DNA of 64,000 nucleotides from Clarireedia homoeocarpa (lineage: Eukaryota > Ascomycota > Leotiomycetes > Helotiales > Rutstroemiaceae), in the NCBI GenBank assembly GCA_001465935.1, contig LNKV01000007.1, forward strand, positions 992,001-1,056,000, read 5' to 3'. The position numbers and the translations under genes were made by a program. Below, piece after piece: positions 1 through 11,584 of this stretch. Position 1 is the stretch's first letter. Every line of letters starts with the position of its first letter. Below the pieces are notes generated by a model. It saw only the letters and a program-made list of their open reading frames with translations. It had not been told where the DNA came from and did not search any database.

Positions 1-2
1 CT

Positions 3-2300
3 CAAGAAATTCGTCGAAATTCAGCAAGCACACAACATGCGACTATAAGCACTCAATCCGAATTGTCCGCCCTGTGGAATCCAGATGCAACCGATGAAGA
101 GGTTTTCTGTTCCACACAACTCGAAATCGAACGTCAAGAACGCAAGAAGAACAGGGTTCCGGAAATTCGCGACACTGCAAAGAAATGTGGTCGATGGACT
201 CCAAGACGTGAGCCAATGGCCCCATTGACTACCTCATACCTCGACACCGCCTTTCCGGATTTTACTTCTGGATCCATTCGAGAACAAACCAATTCCATTG
301 AAGCTGATCGCTCAAAAATCGAGGATCAAACACCATGCCGTGGATCTGGATCCAAATCCAAATTACCCGAAAGACTTAATTCATCTTCTGGACTTAACCC
401 AACACCATTGGCCGAGTCGGTTCAAGCTGCAAACGCAACGAAGCGCATTGTCAAAACCGCCCCATACGACATGCACAATGCCCCTACTGGCAACGCCAAA
501 GACAATTCTTTAACTTTTAACCTTTCACAACACTCCGATGCCCACAACACCTTCCGTAGCCAGAATGAGAAAAAAGCACGAAAAGATGCTTTGGTCGATA
601 AACTCTTCCAAAAGATCGAACACAACAACACCTTCCTCGAACACAACGAGAGAAAGGCAAGGAAGGATCCGGTTGCCGACAAGGAAAACATACTTCCTAG
701 ACAACGACCTCACACCACTACCAAGGCCACCAATTACGTCTCTAATGCGAGTCGTACCGTCAACGGCCAAAGACGAACACTATCTGAGCTCCATGCTCAA
801 ATTGATGAGTGCTCAGAAAGCTCCCTCAACATGGCTCGCCATTCAGAACTCCGTGCTGGACCCTCTACTTCTACTTACGCTGCCAATAATACTTTAACAG
901 TGTCTACTTCCGCACCAAACCCAACACAATCCTCATTCCTGTTGCCCGAAATGGCTGGCCTTACTGAGCTTGTCAACGGTAATTACAAGGATACTACCCA
1001 AACTGGAAAACCGGCATCTCGATTTTCCAATACCGCTTATCAATCCTCATCGGCGGCAAAGAATATTGAAGTCATTGGAAAGATTCCTATGCCAGAGGAA
1101 GAGAAGGAAATTTACTTCTCCATCGAATTGCTTCAACAACGGATTTCGCAGCTGGAAATTACCAATGCTGCTTTCGAAAAGCAATACAAAGAGCTCCAAG
1201 CTAAAAATCAACATCAACAAACCATCATTGATTCACACTCACCTCAGAACGTCCGCCGAGATAGTGCTACAGAAGATAGTAGATGTGTCGATGAAGGACA
1301 CAAGAAACTTGCGGAGGATCTTAAAAGTAAGTATATTCCCTTTGATGATTTTCTCAATTGATTACTTACGATACTACTAGATGCCAATGCACAAATCGAT
1401 GCCTATGAGCGAACTATTACCGAACAGAACATGCAGATCGAATTGGTCAGCAATGAACGCGATACAGCTATCAACGAACGTGACGAAGCCATTAACGAAC
1501 GTGATGAGGCCAACAATGAGCGAAACACAGCCATTAAACAACGCGAAGGTGCTATCAGACAACGCGACGAAGCAATTAGACAGCAAAAAGAAGCTGTAAA
1601 GCAACGTAACGAAATCACTAAGCAACGCAATACTGCCACCTATGAACGCGACGAAGCTTATCAACAACTTGAATCAGCAGCCGAACAACGGAAGCACATT
1701 GTCAAACAACTCGGCAAGGCAGCTGACGACCATCACCAAACTACATACGAACGTGATGAAGCAAGAAAACATCTCGCTGAAGCTTCGGATCAACGCGATG
1801 AAACTGCTGATCGATACAACGAAATTCTTGAAGCTTTCAAAGAAATGAAAGTGAAGAACGACGACTTGCTTGTCGAACAGCGAAAATTGCAACAACAAAT
1901 TCAGGACCATAAGGTCCAGGTGCATTATTCCGAGGAACATTACAAAAAGGAGATCAAGAATCTTCAACGAGAGAAGACGGAATTCCAGAGTGAGCTCACC
2001 AAGGCAGCTCAACGAAACAAGGAAGTCGACGTGGAAATAGATTTCGATGGAGATGTTACCATGCGACCATGTGAAGATCCAAAGGCGGCTCTTCGAAAGA
2101 TTACGGTGAATCTTAAAACACAGTTGGCCAAGTTGGAAAAGGAATATCAGGGCAAGGCCACTGATTATTTGAAGCTAGACAAGGAAGTTAATGGTAAACA
2201 TCGACGAGGCGTCAAGAAGCAGTTGGATGCCAGCCTGGCGGAATTGGACAAGATGGCAGAGCTTGTATACTCACTCAAGGATATTGCATGCAGCTTGTAG
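3..2300 (+). CDS. Coiled-coil spindle-pole-type protein, Cep57/Ppc89-like C-terminus (5' partial)
   Basis: The frame is open to the left edge with no ATG before position 63, so the gene starts outside the window; 747 residues are visible. Exon 1 ends at 1326, a 54-bp intron (GTAAGT to CTAG) spans 1327-1380, and exon 2 runs to the stop at 2298-2300; phases agree. The N-terminal half is polar and disordered. Exon 2 opens with about twenty consecutive heptads such as AINERDE and AIRQRDE, a long coiled coil. The last 90 residues (from DPKAALRKI to the stop) resemble the Cep57 centrosome-localisation domain found in fungal Ppc89-type spindle pole body proteins: an ALRKI..NL..Q...L start, a YLKLD segment, KHRRGVKKQL and a final LVYSLKD. 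That family assignment is from memory of the pattern. Another long coiled-coil scaffold is the main alternative. Confidence 0.6.
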
Positions 2301-3254
2301 ATTTGGAAACTGCTTGGAGTTTACGGTCGGATACCACTGGGTTGGGTTGTTGCTTTTGTACATGAGAAAAATGGTGTTGTGTTGGATAGGTTTTGGTATG
2401 AGGAGTATTGGATCATCAGCATTATTAGGGAGGGAGTATTGGTCACCCGAGGTTATAGGGTCTTCGGGGATTATCGAGACTCTTTTGTCATGGGGTTTAG
2501 GGATTTTCAGGGTTTCTGTTCAGGTTCAACAGGATGTTTACGTTAATCGGCACCACAAGAGTGCCAGTTAGTGTTATTACCCTGAAATTCAGGTAGTCAA
2601 TCAGTCTATCAATGAAAAATAAAATAAATAAATTCCTGTGCCATTTGAAATTGTGGCTGATTTTGGGTGATTCCCACGTGTGCAAACACTCTTGCTTCAC
2701 TCGTCCAGACATGATTTGAATCCCGATGGATTCATCATTCAAGTCTCAAGAATATATATTAACGTTCATACTATTTGTGGGAGGATTTGCGAAGCTTGAA
2801 GTTCTTTCTGTGAATTATTGCCACATATACACTGCTTATAAATGTCTTCGAGTTAAGAATAGGAATCTCGAAAATCACCGGGCCATAGTCACTTTATGTA
2901 TGCTAGCAGCGATGATATGTTGAGATCTACAGTCTTTCTTGCCTCCGCCCAGCATCTATCTCGCAATAGCATGATCGGTATTTGACCACCGCCCTTTGCG
3001 AGTTAGATGTTGCTGCCATATTAAGTTTGAGCGTACCACTGGTAAGATGGAAAGGAGAGTTAAATCTATTGCGGAAAACATCCACAGCATGTGGAAGTCA
3101 TGCAAAATTTCGTAGAACAGAGAAGCAGGCAGTCCAAGCACATAGCTAGCTGCAACTATTCAATTGTCCTATTCCTACAGATTTTCAGACCCGCAAAATT
3201 ACATTGGTCATAAACAGGGTATCATATCCATTTGTCCATCCATCCATAATACAC
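2301..3254. other. Convergent intergenic region
   Basis: The stretch lies between the 3' ends of the coiled-coil gene and the Ame1-like gene. It is moderately AT-rich and should hold both 3' UTRs and terminators. The small open frames in it show no splice-linked extension or recognisable motif, so I annotate no gene. Confidence 0.5.
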
Positions 3255-5349
3255 TTATCCAGTTTTTCTTCCTTCTAACGCCAGAGCCGCCCGTTCCATG
3301 AAAGCATTAAACGCCTTGATTTGTTTCAAAATACCTCCACTGTCAGTCTTGCTACTTGCTTCGGCTGCTACTCTTTTAAGCATTACTTCAATGTTTGGTT
3401 TGCCATCATCAGTTGCATCTGAAGAGCCTCTGCCCCGATCGAGAGCAAGCTCGATGTCATGTGCTGTTCTATTAATGGACTCTCGTTGCTATGGTTTTAT
3501 GGTTAACAAAACAAAGAAGACGTGGTGTTGAAAATGGTAACTTACATGTGCTTCGTTTGATTCTTTTTCATGGGCAATCCGAATCTCGTCCATGCGCAGG
3601 GCAACTTGCTCGCGTTCAGCGCGTACTCGAAGGATCTCTTCACGCAGTAGAAGCTTCTTCTTTTGACCTTCCCGTAATCGTTTCTCCAAAGCATAAGCGT
3701 TGTCAAGGTTGATTGTCTTTGACAAAATTAACATAGGCAATCTTCTCTTCGAGGGAAGTACTTACATGTTCCAATAATCGAACATTTAACTCTTTATTGA
3801 AGGTTTCCACAGCTTTCATCTTCGTCTTGTATTCTAGCCTCAAGGGCGCATCTTGTGTCTTGATCATGTTCTCCCCAAGAGTCTCGAGACCAGCAGTGAC
3901 CAATTCCTGGCAGATTTGACTAAGAACATCCACAGCATTGACACCGGCCCTCTGTGCGCAAGGTATCTCAGAATTGAGAATATCCGCATCAGAGTCATCT
4001 ACATCGTATACAGGACCGCTAGTCAGACGATGGACTGTGACCGGAATAGGACTGCCTTCACGCACTTTCCGTTTTCTGCTGGCCTTCTCTGTTTTCTTCG
4101 CCTTATCTGCTTTCTGACCTTTAGCTTTGGGCGGTGCTGGTTGGCGTTGTTGTACCGGACTTGTAGCTTGTCGTGGCCGATCTTTCTTCCTACTGACTGG
4201 CGGCATAACTGGAGGTTCATCTTCAGAGATCGACGAGTCTGAAGCAAGAACATTTCTAGATACCCTTCTTCCTTTGTATTTATTGAGTCTGGCTGCGGCT
4301 TCGTGGTCGTCAATGGCTTCTGCGTATTCTTCAACACCCTCCACATCTTGCTCAGCCTTGTCGGTTTGTTCTACTTGGTCGGATGATCTTCTGCGTGACC
4401 GTCGTAACTCTTGTGCAGGAGCTTCTTCAGATTCGTCGTTGAGAGTACTCAGCGGGTCAACTTCACTAGCTATAGGTTTTTCTGCTGCAGCATTTTCTGC
4501 GATGGATTCATCTCTCTTTCGCTTATTTCGCGGAGGCCGTCCTGTAGACTTCCTGGGTTTACTTGGCTCCACGGCAACCTCAGTATCATCTTGTGATGGC
4601 CCATCCGGATCCAAGACTTCTGAAACAAGCTGCGCATCTTCCGCAGTTCCCACTTCGTTTGAACCTCCAACCTCCGCAAGAGCCTCAATTGGTTCCGCAG
4701 GAGCCGCTTCGACCGAGGGAACTGGAGTTGAGATTTGTGCTTCCATTGTCGATACATCTTGCGAAATTGTGAGACTCGACTTTCCTAATGAAGCTTGCTG
4801 TGAATCCTCCTCATCGTCGGGAATATCATAGATATCTTGTCTAGCTGTACTTCGAGAGGATCGCATACTTCTAGTTGAAGAAGATGGTGGTTCGTCGGTT
4901 GCTAATTTCCTTCTCTTTGCAGATGTGTTCGCATCGTTTCCAGTACTTGACCGCGACACATTGGCCGATTGTATTTCAAGAATATTCTGCGGTCTGCCAC
5001 GGCTTCTACTTGCGGTAGCTGGCGTTTGAGAGGACAGTTGCGGAGGCGCTTCTGGTTGAGGGGTAGCTGGATTTGTGGGAGCAATTGAAAGTGAATTTAG
5101 GTTCGCTGGAGCTGATGAGGGTGCCGATGGCGCAGGATCTGCCGCTGTAAGGACTGGGAACATAAATCCAAAGTCGACATCTTTAACTTGACGTCTGTCG
5201 TTATTTCGTTAATTGTGCTGTAATTTCAAGGCGGCATCATTTTGAAACTTACTGTGCTCCTCGAAGCCGTTGCTGCATACGCTCTTCTCTAGCTACAATC
5301 TATTAGCATTTTACGCGATTCGAAATCAATATGACATACTAGAGTCCAT
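3255..5349 (-). CDS. Inner kinetochore subunit Ame1/CENP-U-like, AT-hook-bearing
   Basis: Five exons give 627 residues: 5349-5340 (10 nt, ATGGACTCTA), 5292-5253, 5194-3766, 3716-3546 and 3488-3255. All introns are GT-AG and all phases fit. The N-terminus then reads MDSTREERMQQRLRGAQRQV, leading into the large exon. The long middle is acidic and low complexity with AT-hook-like patches (GRPPRNKRKR, SRGRPQN). After GPVYDVDDSD comes an alpha-helical C-terminal half with coiled-coil character (ALEKRLREGQKKKLL). This layout of a disordered N-terminus, VYDVDDSDADI motif and helical C-terminus is how fungal Ame1/CENP-U (Mis17) proteins look, and these belong to the COMA/CCAN centromere complex. Other AT-hook nuclear proteins are possible. 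The 10-nt first exon is unusual but is required to supply an ATG. Confidence 0.6.
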
Positions 5350-6503
5350 GATTGCCGATTTAAAAAGTTGTTTGTCTTCCCCTCGTCGTCTCCGAGTCGC
5401 GTTTGCTCGACGCGGTCGTAACACACGCGAAATCGTGACTAAGCAACTTTCACCAGCTTCCAAAGCAGCTCTTGGATTTTAATTATGTTTGGGTGAAACA
5501 CAGTGACGTGATTATCAAACAATGATTTGTTTACATTAAGCAGCTAACAATACACTCTCAGAAACTAGACTGCGCTGTAGACAAATGGTCTTTCTAATCG
5601 GCCAAACCGTGATCTCCGCCATCTACCAGCTCTAATTGCCTCTGAGTCTACTGCACGACCAACACTCTATACAAGCACCACCAGTCGTACACACTCAGTA
5701 AACCCCAAACACCCGGCGACAGCAATCTCTGTTTGGAACTTATTCGAGGAAGAGCATGGTATTCAAAATCCAACGAGCTATGTATCCCGGCTCATTCCCA
5801 TCCAAACTATGATATTGGTCCTTGATCGCATATGTAAGACGATCAGAATTATATCATAAAAGCAGCAGCCCCGAAGACGAACAGCCAGGCGTGATCCAGC
5901 TATAATCTGAGTTGCTCATAAACGACGTCATGCGATGTCATCTTCTCAACATCTTGGTAAGAGGGCCGACGGAAGAACAAGTTCGCAACTGCAAAATGGT
6001 CCATCTAAAGCAGAGTTCTGCCGCGATCGGATGTCGACACCACCACGTCTTCGGGCCAACCTGCATGGATATCCGGAGTATAATGCATAGAAGGAATGAT
6101 ATTTGTTGCAAAGTCCTAACGAAAAAGGCTATTCTTCTATGTATCTTCAGGGTCTCAGCTGTAATAGGTGCTGTAAGGGGATTATTCGACTCGAAGGCAA
6201 AATATTCTGGTCCTCCTGTGGTTAGCACATGTTGACTCCTTAGATAATCTTAGAGGGTCGGAAAACAAACCAAGTTGATACTTCTCTATTGCAGGTTCCA
6301 TGGTATTAAATTGTTGCATGGGACAGTCTGTTTCCTTTGACTAACCAAAGTTGGGATTGAGCAAGTGCTAAAGTCTTGATCTGGTGTGAATAATGGGTAG
6401 GTATGAAGACCGCTTCTTCGATGACAAGTAGAGCCTTTGTACATGCGAAACCACATCAACTACCTCGTGGTTGCCAACTTTGGCGACGTGAAGGAAACTG
6501 CTG
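5350..6503. other. Intergenic region
   Basis: The interval lies between the 5' end of the Ame1-like gene and the 3' end of the PQ-loop gene. Open frames here (for example 5912-6235 on + and 5938-6228 on -) are mirror-image frames without splice context or motifs. I see no supported gene. Confidence 0.4.
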
Positions 6504-7566
6504 TCATGCAATTCTTTCCGCGCTAGCAATTGATCCGGGGGTTCTGAACACGGTTCTTGAACCCGAAGAATCAATTCTATTCAATTCTATATCATGGGAA
6601 GTCCCTTCTTCTATTTGCACCACATTTGCGTGATTTGCAGCGACAGTTTGCACTCTCGAGTCGCGTTTTGGCACGTTTCGCGTTCGGCTCTTGATCCAGG
6701 GCAGGAGGTTGAAATAACCACCGCAAGCAAAGACGCCACACCAAAGTAAGAACTCTGTAGAATATATAACGATTCCAAGAATATCCAGGTGGGATTGGAA
6801 GACTAAATATAACATCAGTGCCTGGCCTGCGGTCGATGCTTTGACAAACTTACAAACCGAAACAAGTGAAAATACATCGCCTGCAGCATCAATGCCGACA
6901 AAAATGAAAGATATCCCCCGAACTGTACGATGAATATAGATATCAAAGTAGTGTCTGAGCACACCAGCTGATAGTAATACCGTAGATAAAACTCCCATCA
7001 ATATAACGGGCCATTGATGATCCCGCCTTTGGCCTGCCTGGTTGGGGGTTAGCGAACTCCTGTCACTGGTTCGAAAGATGGACTGTGTACCATCAATGCC
7101 TCCACCAGCGCCACTTCTATGCCGCTAAACAATATCCCAATGACACCAGTAGTTGCAAGACATTTAGTTTTAGTCCAGCCCTACATGAATCAACATGGAG
7201 AGTTCATACAAGACGTTCTCTATAAGAACGCTATCGACAACTTGAACGTACCTCACCATAATAGAAACACTGGCCCCAAGTGATTAAACTCAGTACGGTC
7301 AGAATTTGAGGTTGCACTTGCAACGCAATATTGAATCCTGACGCTATATTGTATGCACCCAATGGCACTCCAGCACATGCCCAAAGTAGCATCATTGACT
7401 GCTGGAGTCCAATTGCATGCTGCCGGCGATAGTTGATTATGATTTGGGGGATTAGCTGTGCTTTGAGTTAGCGATGAGGTACAACGAGGTGGGAAAAGCT
7501 TGCCTGAATGGACCAGCATACAGCGCCCAACGTTCCGAGAATGTTGGCTGCAATTGGGATGTCCAT
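6504..7566 (-). CDS. PQ-loop repeat membrane protein
   Basis: Exons 7566-7504, 7455-7252, 7180-7091, 7037-6854 and 6802-6504 give 279 residues. The first exon encodes a TM start (MDIPIAANILGTLGAVCWS). Exon 2 opens with the first PQ-loop signature, LIPQIIINYRRQHAIGLQ, followed by MMLLWACAGVPLGAYNI, and a second PQ-like region follows (GISFIFVGIDAAGDVFSL). About seven TM helices precede a short hydrophilic tail. PQ-loop proteins include vacuolar or lysosomal cationic amino-acid and cystine exporters; the substrate here cannot be read. Intron 1 has a GC donor (GCAAGC) with GCTAAC branch and CACAG acceptor. The last intron (6853-6803) is 51 bp and leaves the frame open when retained, but removing it restores the compact VFFQSHLDILG segment. 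Start is the first ATG of a consistent frame. Confidence 0.82.
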
Positions 7567-8384
7567 ATGAGAGCGAGTACTTTCTCTATGGCTGCAGGTC
7601 AGGAAACAGGGTTGAGAAGAAGACCATCACAAAGTCAAGCGATATCGGCAGGAGTTCGCATGTCGATATCAGCACGTGACTGAACTGCCCGTTCTTAGTG
7701 AGTCCGCGTTGAGATTAGTATGTAGAGTGGGATGATTGTCTATAGGGCGGCTTGCGATGGGCCCAATGCACTGGAAGCTACGAAGAAAATTACCAAAATG
7801 GGCCGGAATATCGAGTTGTTTTCGCAATTCCAAAGTTGCATACAATTATCACTAGTCAAATGATGGGCAAAATGTTTGAGAGTAACTGCATGTGATATTG
7901 CAATGAACAAGCTGTTGTGACAGGCGGTCAAACCGTCGTCGGCAGTAAAGCTTTCATGAATCTATCGTCGCAGGCTATCGCAACCTCTAATCGAACAATT
8001 TCCGAGCATTTTCAAACCGTAGCTAATCCCACGAAGCCGAGGCGTGACTTCAAAGTATCGACTAACTCTATAGACAATCTTATTACGATGCTGCCAGCCA
8101 CACGTATTCATGATGGTTCCATAACAGTACCGGCAACTTGACCAAATTGTCGCAATCATTTCTGTCGACTCGGAAGTTGTTTGACAAAAATAGCTCCTTG
8201 GATGGATATGCGGATAAGGACTGTGAATTCACTCCAAAGCAGCAATGCGCAAGCTTCCTCTTCGTCCATTCAACAATCGTTCAGCCTAAAATCGCGGCGG
8301 GCAGAGTAGAGCGTCTACAAAGCACTGGGAGCCGACGAAATCACGTCACTTCCACACTTTCTGTCGATGCATTCTTATACATTC
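7567..8384. other. Intergenic region
   Basis: The interval holds the promoter side of the PQ-loop gene and the 3' end of the twin-CX9C gene. No open frame here has a recognisable motif, and I see no repeats. Confidence 0.4.
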
Positions 8385-9405
8385 TCAGCCACGAAATATT
8401 GAGAAGAACTTGTCGCTTATAGTTTCTTTGCCCTGCTCTTTCCTTTGCCTTCTTTCCTCATCCTGCTTCTTGTAGATACTGCCCAACTGTGCCGCGACCT
8501 GCTCACCAGCTTCGATTTCCGCCCTGATTGCTCGCTCTTCAACTTCACGCTCCTCGGCGTTCAGACCTTCTAGTCTCTTCTTGAATTGAAGCTGTACTTT
8601 TGTTGGCAGTTCTGATGCTTGGAGCTTATTCTGAATTGTTGGTGTAGGTGAGGATTTCGCTTGAGACAGGAGGGGAGGGAAAGTAGGCACAGGTCTCCCT
8701 TCTGCTTTGGCGGCTTCGATTTGTTGCTCTTGATCCAGCATTCGGTGGTATAAGGTATCCGCATGCATTTGAATTCGCTCATCAACTTCTTGGGGACGAT
8801 CAAAGGTAGATAGATAACCTAACGCTCTGAGAAATTTCTGCACAGCCAGTAAGTATTTGTTGCTCTACCAAACCTGACAAACTTACACCTTGCATGGTAT
8901 AACACCGCTCCAGTTTCTTATTCTGTTCCCTACACATGGTCAATCGAGCCTGCCATCCTCCAGAACGAAAACACTCATTGACGTCGCATTGTTCCAAAGC
9001 ACAATTCTCCAACGCTGCTCGTCCAATCTCGGCCTTTCGGTAGTTGTACCCCTCTATGACATCCTGTATCTTTTCGGCATCTGATTTGGCTGCCGTCTCG
9101 ATTTCTGTTTGCGGTTGGTATGTTTTCCATAAGTGCGCATAGCGGCCATCCTTGTACAAGCTTTGCGCTGGTACAGAAGATTGGGTGGTATCATCGTTCG
9201 CAGAAGTCGTACTTGCAGTATTGGTGACTGGCGAAGAAGTGGATGTTGAACTTCCTGAGGCGGGCGGATCTGTAGATTTCACAGATTCGTACTTTACTGG
9301 TGATTCTTTTGCGAGAAACTCTCTTAAACTGGGGTCAAGGTTCTTCAAGGGATCCTGATTCTTATTCTTATCGTCGCCATTCGGAGCACCCCAGAGCCAA
9401 CCCAT
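8385..9405 (-). CDS. Twin CX9C (CHCH-like) protein with Ser/Thr-rich linker
   Basis: Two exons (9405-8887 and 8837-8385) separated by a 49-bp GTAAGT intron encode 323 residues. The N-terminus (MGWLWGAPNGDDKNK) is followed by a Ser/Thr-rich linker. Around residues 138-171 sits CALEQCDVNEC, then about 12 residues, then CREQNKKLERC. That is CX9C-X12-CX9C, the disulfide-bonded helical hairpin pattern of proteins imported by the Mia40 pathway into the mitochondrial intermembrane space, with an extra Cys inside the first motif. The C-terminal half is charged and helical with coiled-coil potential (KKRLEGLNAEEREVEER). Family role is not recognised; mitochondrial location is inferred from the motif. 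It is long for a CX9C protein, which is usually near 100 residues. Confidence 0.72.
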
Positions 9406-9789
9406 CGTGACGCTGGAAGGATAGATGTTGATAATGTTTGCTGAGTGCTAATACAAAATTTCTAATTCGAGCTTCAAGTTCCGAGGGTCTTTGCTGAGTC
9501 ATCACACCACTAGTTTTGACATCTCCGAAAATGACAATATAACGAAAAGTTCTTCATTAATTGAAAAAATGTTTCATTCTTAGATCTTACTGTTCATATT
9601 TTATTTCCAACTTTCCAATACTTCAAACATTTATTGAAGATAGAGGTTATGTTTGTGGTATGAACTGGTTTAGTATGTTGTCGGCTCAGCAATCTGATGC
9701 CAGCTAAACAGAACTAGGATTTAAGAAAGGGAGAAATGATGAGGACCGAGCAAGAAGTCTAGAGCATGGCAACCTGGTTGTTGAACTCA
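9406..9789. other. Intergenic AT-rich gap
   Basis: The gap lies between the start of the twin-CX9C gene and the 3' end of the MFS locus. It contains AT-rich runs near 9530-9660. No gene is seen. Confidence 0.4.
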
Positions 9790-9811
9790 AAGATTTTTTG
9801 CCCAGGAGCTT

Positions 9812-11584
9812 CTAGCGACCCGTATTTGGTGTTAGAATATCCACAATTTTAGTACTGGAGGAGCATACCATGCTTCGAAGTCTTTTCCCATAGATATAAA
9901 TTGGTACAGCTAGCATACAAATACCAGCGTTGACAAATCCAATGGTCATGAACACAGCCTTCACGCCGGAAACAGATAGCCAGTCGTTCATATAAAGGCA
10001 GGCAAAGAAAACCATTACAGGCTTAATGAAATTGATCGTAACAAATGCTTGATTAGCGTCCTTTGGGTGGCAGTCAATCACGTAGGTGAAGCTTGCTGAG
10101 GTTGCGAATGGCGTCGCAAACGAATTGACTGCCATGAAGAATACAGACCAATAGACTGGCGCACCTTGTCCGACTGTTATCCCAAAGCCAAAGAAACCGA
10201 TAGTGGAAAGAACCATGGCAGGTATCATAAGTGTCAGACGAAATTCTGGTCCGTACACTCCATTGCTACGACGAGACATAAATGCAGCAACTTTGTCAGC
10301 TGTCCAACCTGCTAATATTGTCGCGATGACGCCGACAAAAAACTGTGGAAGATTCGTGAGGCCAATTTGCATAGAGCTGAAGTTATATGACGGTGCAGAG
10401 AAGATATTGACAGATAGGAGAGAGAAAGATATCAACCAAGTTTTGACTATACATGTTGACATAGCATGATCGATTCTTAATTAGGATTGCAGTAGAGCCT
10501 ACACGACGAATAGATGCAGGTACTGAAGACGACAGCAGACAATCTCTCTACGAAAGTCTTTTCTGGTTCAACCTCTTGAATTTCTACTTCCAATGGTGCA
10601 TCTTTCCCGCCAAGATACGTGCGCTTAAATATCTTCCGACTGTAGGTGGTCTCTGGCACGAAAATGTACATCAATGGGATAATGATTATGTAGAAGACGG
10701 CCGCGAATCCAAAAGTTGTAGAAAAGCCAAGCGACTCAATGATCACGTCCGATATGACTTGGCTGATGGAAATTAGCTTTGGTTTTGTGACGACAGAACA
10801 GGAGGATTCTCACCCAAGTAGTGCTCCAGTGAGGACAGCTAATCCCAAAATCGCGAGTTTTTGCCTTCTTTCATGGACATAGAAGATATCAGAAACAGTA
10901 GACATCACCAGAGTTTCAATTGGTGCACTAGCAGCTCCTTAAATTCCACGCATCACACCTAAAGACACAAAACTCTAAATGGGTCACAAATCAGTAACTT
11001 CAGTTCAGACAATAGGGTCAAGCTCACCTTTGCATAAAACCCCCCACACAGAGGTGGTGAGAAGGATGGCCATGGAGGTGATGAATAGAGGCCTCTTACT
11101 CCACAACGTCGCGGCGGCAGTTGTGAAGAACGTGAAAAAGCCGGTGGCTAGAGTCCAAACATCCACAAGCGCTACAGACATTTCATCGAAGCTAACATGA
11201 TATGTAGAAGCTACCTCCGCAAACCCAGGCGTTACCATAGGACCGAGGCTTTACATGTTATTGTAGTTCATAAGAGGATGAATAGCGGCAAGGCTTACGC
11301 GATGGTGAGCCCAGAAGCGAATGATAGAATCCATATGATAACGTTCTTACGTGTAGTAGGCCTTTGTAGATTAGCACGGTGTAGGAGAATTTTGCTAAGC
11401 TAACATACCAGTTCAAAGGGTCATTGATGCTGTCACTCGGCTGTGGAATAAGCACAATAGATCCAGCTTTCTTCAAATTAGGATCAACTTCGATACCGTC
11501 TGCTAGATTTGCACTTTCTTTATCGAAAAGAGTAGTCCCAGGTACATTCGTCAACCTGTGGTCGTCGAGCACACCCCACGCCAT
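9812..11584 (-). pseudogene. Hol1/DHA1-type MFS transporter with in-frame stop
   Basis: Exon 1 (11584-11409) encodes the cytosolic N-terminus ending DSINDPLNW. Exon 2 (11361-11299) continues PTTRKNVIIWILSFASGLTIA, and exon 3 (11248-11028) carries the TM2/TM3 region. In the next exon (from about 10958) the frame reads GVMRGI, then TAA (10939-10941), then GAASAPIETLVMSTVSDI; the TAA stands where relatives usually have Gln. Exon 5 (from 10762) holds QVISDVIIESLGFSTTFGF and VPETTY. Near 10475-10560 the central loop is unusually short, as if about 35 residues were lost, before TWLISFSLLSVNIFSAP and the C-terminal six helices. The 3' end after RLRSM is uncertain. The family exports or imports drugs and cationic solutes at the plasma membrane. 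A cryptic acceptor ending with TTTAAG could skip the stop in frame, at the cost of TM residues. Confidence 0.68.

Noticed and set aside
4127..4831. Plus-strand 234-codon frame over the Ame1-like gene
   Set aside because: Serine-rich antisense shadow of the charged central exon.
5912..6235. Overlapping 96-107-codon frames on both strands
   Set aside because: Mirror-image frames without motifs or splice links.
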